A DNA stretch of 64,000 nt from Heliopora coerulea (taxonomy: Eukaryota; Cnidaria; Anthozoa; Scleralcyonacea; Helioporidae). Below the pieces are notes generated by a model. That model saw only the letters and a list, made by a program, of their open reading frames with translations. It was not told where the DNA came from and did no database searches. The first letter of the stretch is position 1, and each line of letters opens with the position of its first letter. The position numbers were made by a program, and so were the translations under genes. The stretch covers positions 592,192 to 656,191 of the forward strand of contig JASJOG010000187.1 in assembly GCA_030142905.1 (NCBI GenBank). Reading direction: 5' to 3'. Positions 62,606 to 64,000 of this stretch are shown piece by piece.

Positions 62606-62645
62606 AAAAGTTCTTATGAAGTAACCAAATCTTGTGTTGTGATTA

Positions 62646-64000
62646 TTCCGCTCTACCTCGGTATAGAGCACTCTGCACCATATGATTTTGTTATTGATAC
62701 TTGTTATCAACACATATATCTATTTCGCTCCTACATTGTTGAGCACTCTACAAGTGAATATGGAAACCGTAAACCTTGGATACTCTACGAAGAACATAGC
62801 GATTGCACAGCCAAACGTATACTTGAGATACCTGATCGAGAAGACACAATCCTTTTTACAACGCGTACGATGGAAAGCCTACCATTCCTTGGCAACAGCC
62901 GAACAAAGACCGACTAAAGAAACATACGGATTTAGAACGACGAAATCTCCACCACCAATCGACGAAATACGCGAATTCGAAGGTAGGATGCTAGAAATTG
63001 TGCAACACATCGAATTCAAACACTCGACTTGCAAATTCCAACAACAACTTTCACGGGACGCAAAGAAAATACATAACGACAAAGAATTGCTAATCCCCGC
63101 GGACAAGTCAACTAATTTTCTATCGCGTTAAACCTGCTTCCTACAACCGGCTACTCCATTCCAGTATAAACAAATCATACAAGAAAGCACAACCTAATGA
63201 AACCAGCAAAATAATTAGTGAAGAAAAGAGAATCGCAAAAGACCTACAGCTTGACAATAGAATTGACGCGCTTGCCGAGAAAGATTGTTTCATCACCTTG
63301 AAAGATCACAAACCGAACTTTAACAACAAACCGTCATGTAGATTAATAAATCCCGCGAAATCAGAGATAGGTATTATCAGTAAAAGAATCCTCGAACGAA
63401 TCAACAAGAAAGTAAAAGCAGCGACAGCATTAAACCAGTGGAATAGCAGCACTTCCGTCATTAAGTGGTTCAAAAACATCAAAGATAAACCAGCGCATTC
63501 ATTCGTAAGTTTTGACGTGGTTGATTTTTATCCCTCAATAACGGAAGACTTGTTAATTAAAGCACTTTCGTTCGCCTCGGACACACGACCGAATTACCAA
63601 CAAAGAAAAAAACATCATCATTCAGACCAAGAACTCTCTTCTTTTTAACGAAAACAAAGCATGGCAGAAAAAAGCCGAAGGCTCAAATTTCGACGTGACG
63701 AATGGGCAGCTTTGACGGTGGCTGAGACCTGCGAACTTGTCGGCTCCTACCTCCTGTCCCAATTGCCCACTAATATTAAAAGGAATGTCGGATTATACAG
63801 AGATGACGGCCTAGGCGCATTCAATGCAACCCCCAAAGAAATTGAAAACATCAAGAAAGTAATATGTAAAACATTCAACGACCACAAGCTAAAACTTACT
63901 ATAGATGCGAACAAAAAAAGTGTGAACTTTCTCGATGTTTCATTTGACTTAAGATCCGGATCATATAAACCGTACACAAAACCTAACAGCGTTCCTCTTT
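62646..64000 (+). mobile_element. PLE family G, copy 4 (runs off the window)
   Basis: Reverse complement of the 5' half of copy 1. Coding starts near 62682-62760. Four single-base insertions relative to copy 1 lie in about 600 bp: a T in TTTT near 63117, one base near 63582, an A near 63695 and a G near 63711. Otherwise the match looks exact. The element continues past 64000. Confidence 0.9.
62682..64000 (+). pseudogene. PLE family G RT, frameshifted copy (partial)
   Basis: Frames 62682-63131, then from about 63120 and up to 63648, then from 63710 on correspond in order to residues 1-145, 150-320 and 345-end of the intact protein. RT motif A FVSFDVVDFYPSI is at about 63504-63542; motif B (GSFDGG...) is disrupted by the two insertions near 63700; RDDG near 63800 is intact. 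Either a dead copy or an intact copy with sequencing errors. Confidence 0.85.

Larger units (their letters stand above)
61870..62645 (+). mobile_element. PLE family G, truncated plus copy 3
   Basis: Reverse complement of about 58070-58845, apparently identical. Joined head to head with copy 2 at GCCCATCG|GCCATCC and in direct tandem with copy 4. Contains the linker and GIY-YIG part only. Confidence 0.9.

Overview
The window reads as accessory, repeat-dominated genomic DNA of a metazoan. The mix of families (Penelope-like elements with GIY-YIG domains and hammerhead ribozymes, a BEL/Pao LTR element, Crypton-type tyrosine-recombinase elements, tRNA-derived SINEs, LINEs with an SGNH domain in ORF1, a P/THAP-type element, Tc1, Harbinger-like, hAT-like and pogo-like remnants) most resembles a cnidarian, probably an anthozoan such as a stony coral. 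That assignment is inference from family recall; no taxonomic marker gene is present. I found no convincing host protein-coding gene. Every long reading frame belongs to a mobile element.

Layout. 0-5 kb: LINE endonuclease fragment, then two adjacent Crypton-type copies; the second is split by a perfect 396-bp palindrome from a Penelope-like element (PLE), flanked by an 11-bp target duplication. 5-7.6 kb: GC hairpins and LINE fragments. 9.07-13.7 kb: an element with 21-bp inverted ends carrying a decayed THAP/P-type transposase and, convergently, a C2H2 protein, with SINEs inserted. 17.3-21.1 kb: two dead Tc1-like transposons around a PLE remnant. 21.5-24.7 kb: PLE fragments, one apparently nested in another, with hammerhead ribozymes and about 1 kb of TATACA-type microsatellite. 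24.7-29.1 kb: a head-to-head PLE pair. 29.1-36.2 kb: a complete BEL/Pao element on the minus strand with 317/318-bp LTRs and a 5-bp duplication. 36.3-38.5 kb: another PLE with inverted terminal repeats. 38.6-46 kb: a deleted Tc1-like element, TTAA-flanked and hAT-like MITEs, Harbinger and LINE remnants. 46-52 kb: two more Crypton copies and a pogo-like MITE. 52.5-54 kb: a PLE fragment inside 33-bp inverted repeats. 54.2-56.1 kb: tandem tRNA-like SINEs. 56.6-58 kb: a fifth Crypton copy. 58-64 kb: a tandem and head-to-head array of one PLE family, with one intact 729-codon frame and three complete hammerhead ribozymes.

The main biological story is the PLEs: about seven distinguishable families, repeatedly organised with an inverted terminal block at the 5' side, hammerhead-type cores in the termini, and junctions in TA-rich microsatellites. 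A secondary story is the two-gene THAP/C2H2 element and the five Crypton-type copies. Homology statements rest on recognised motifs and remembered families; no database search was run.
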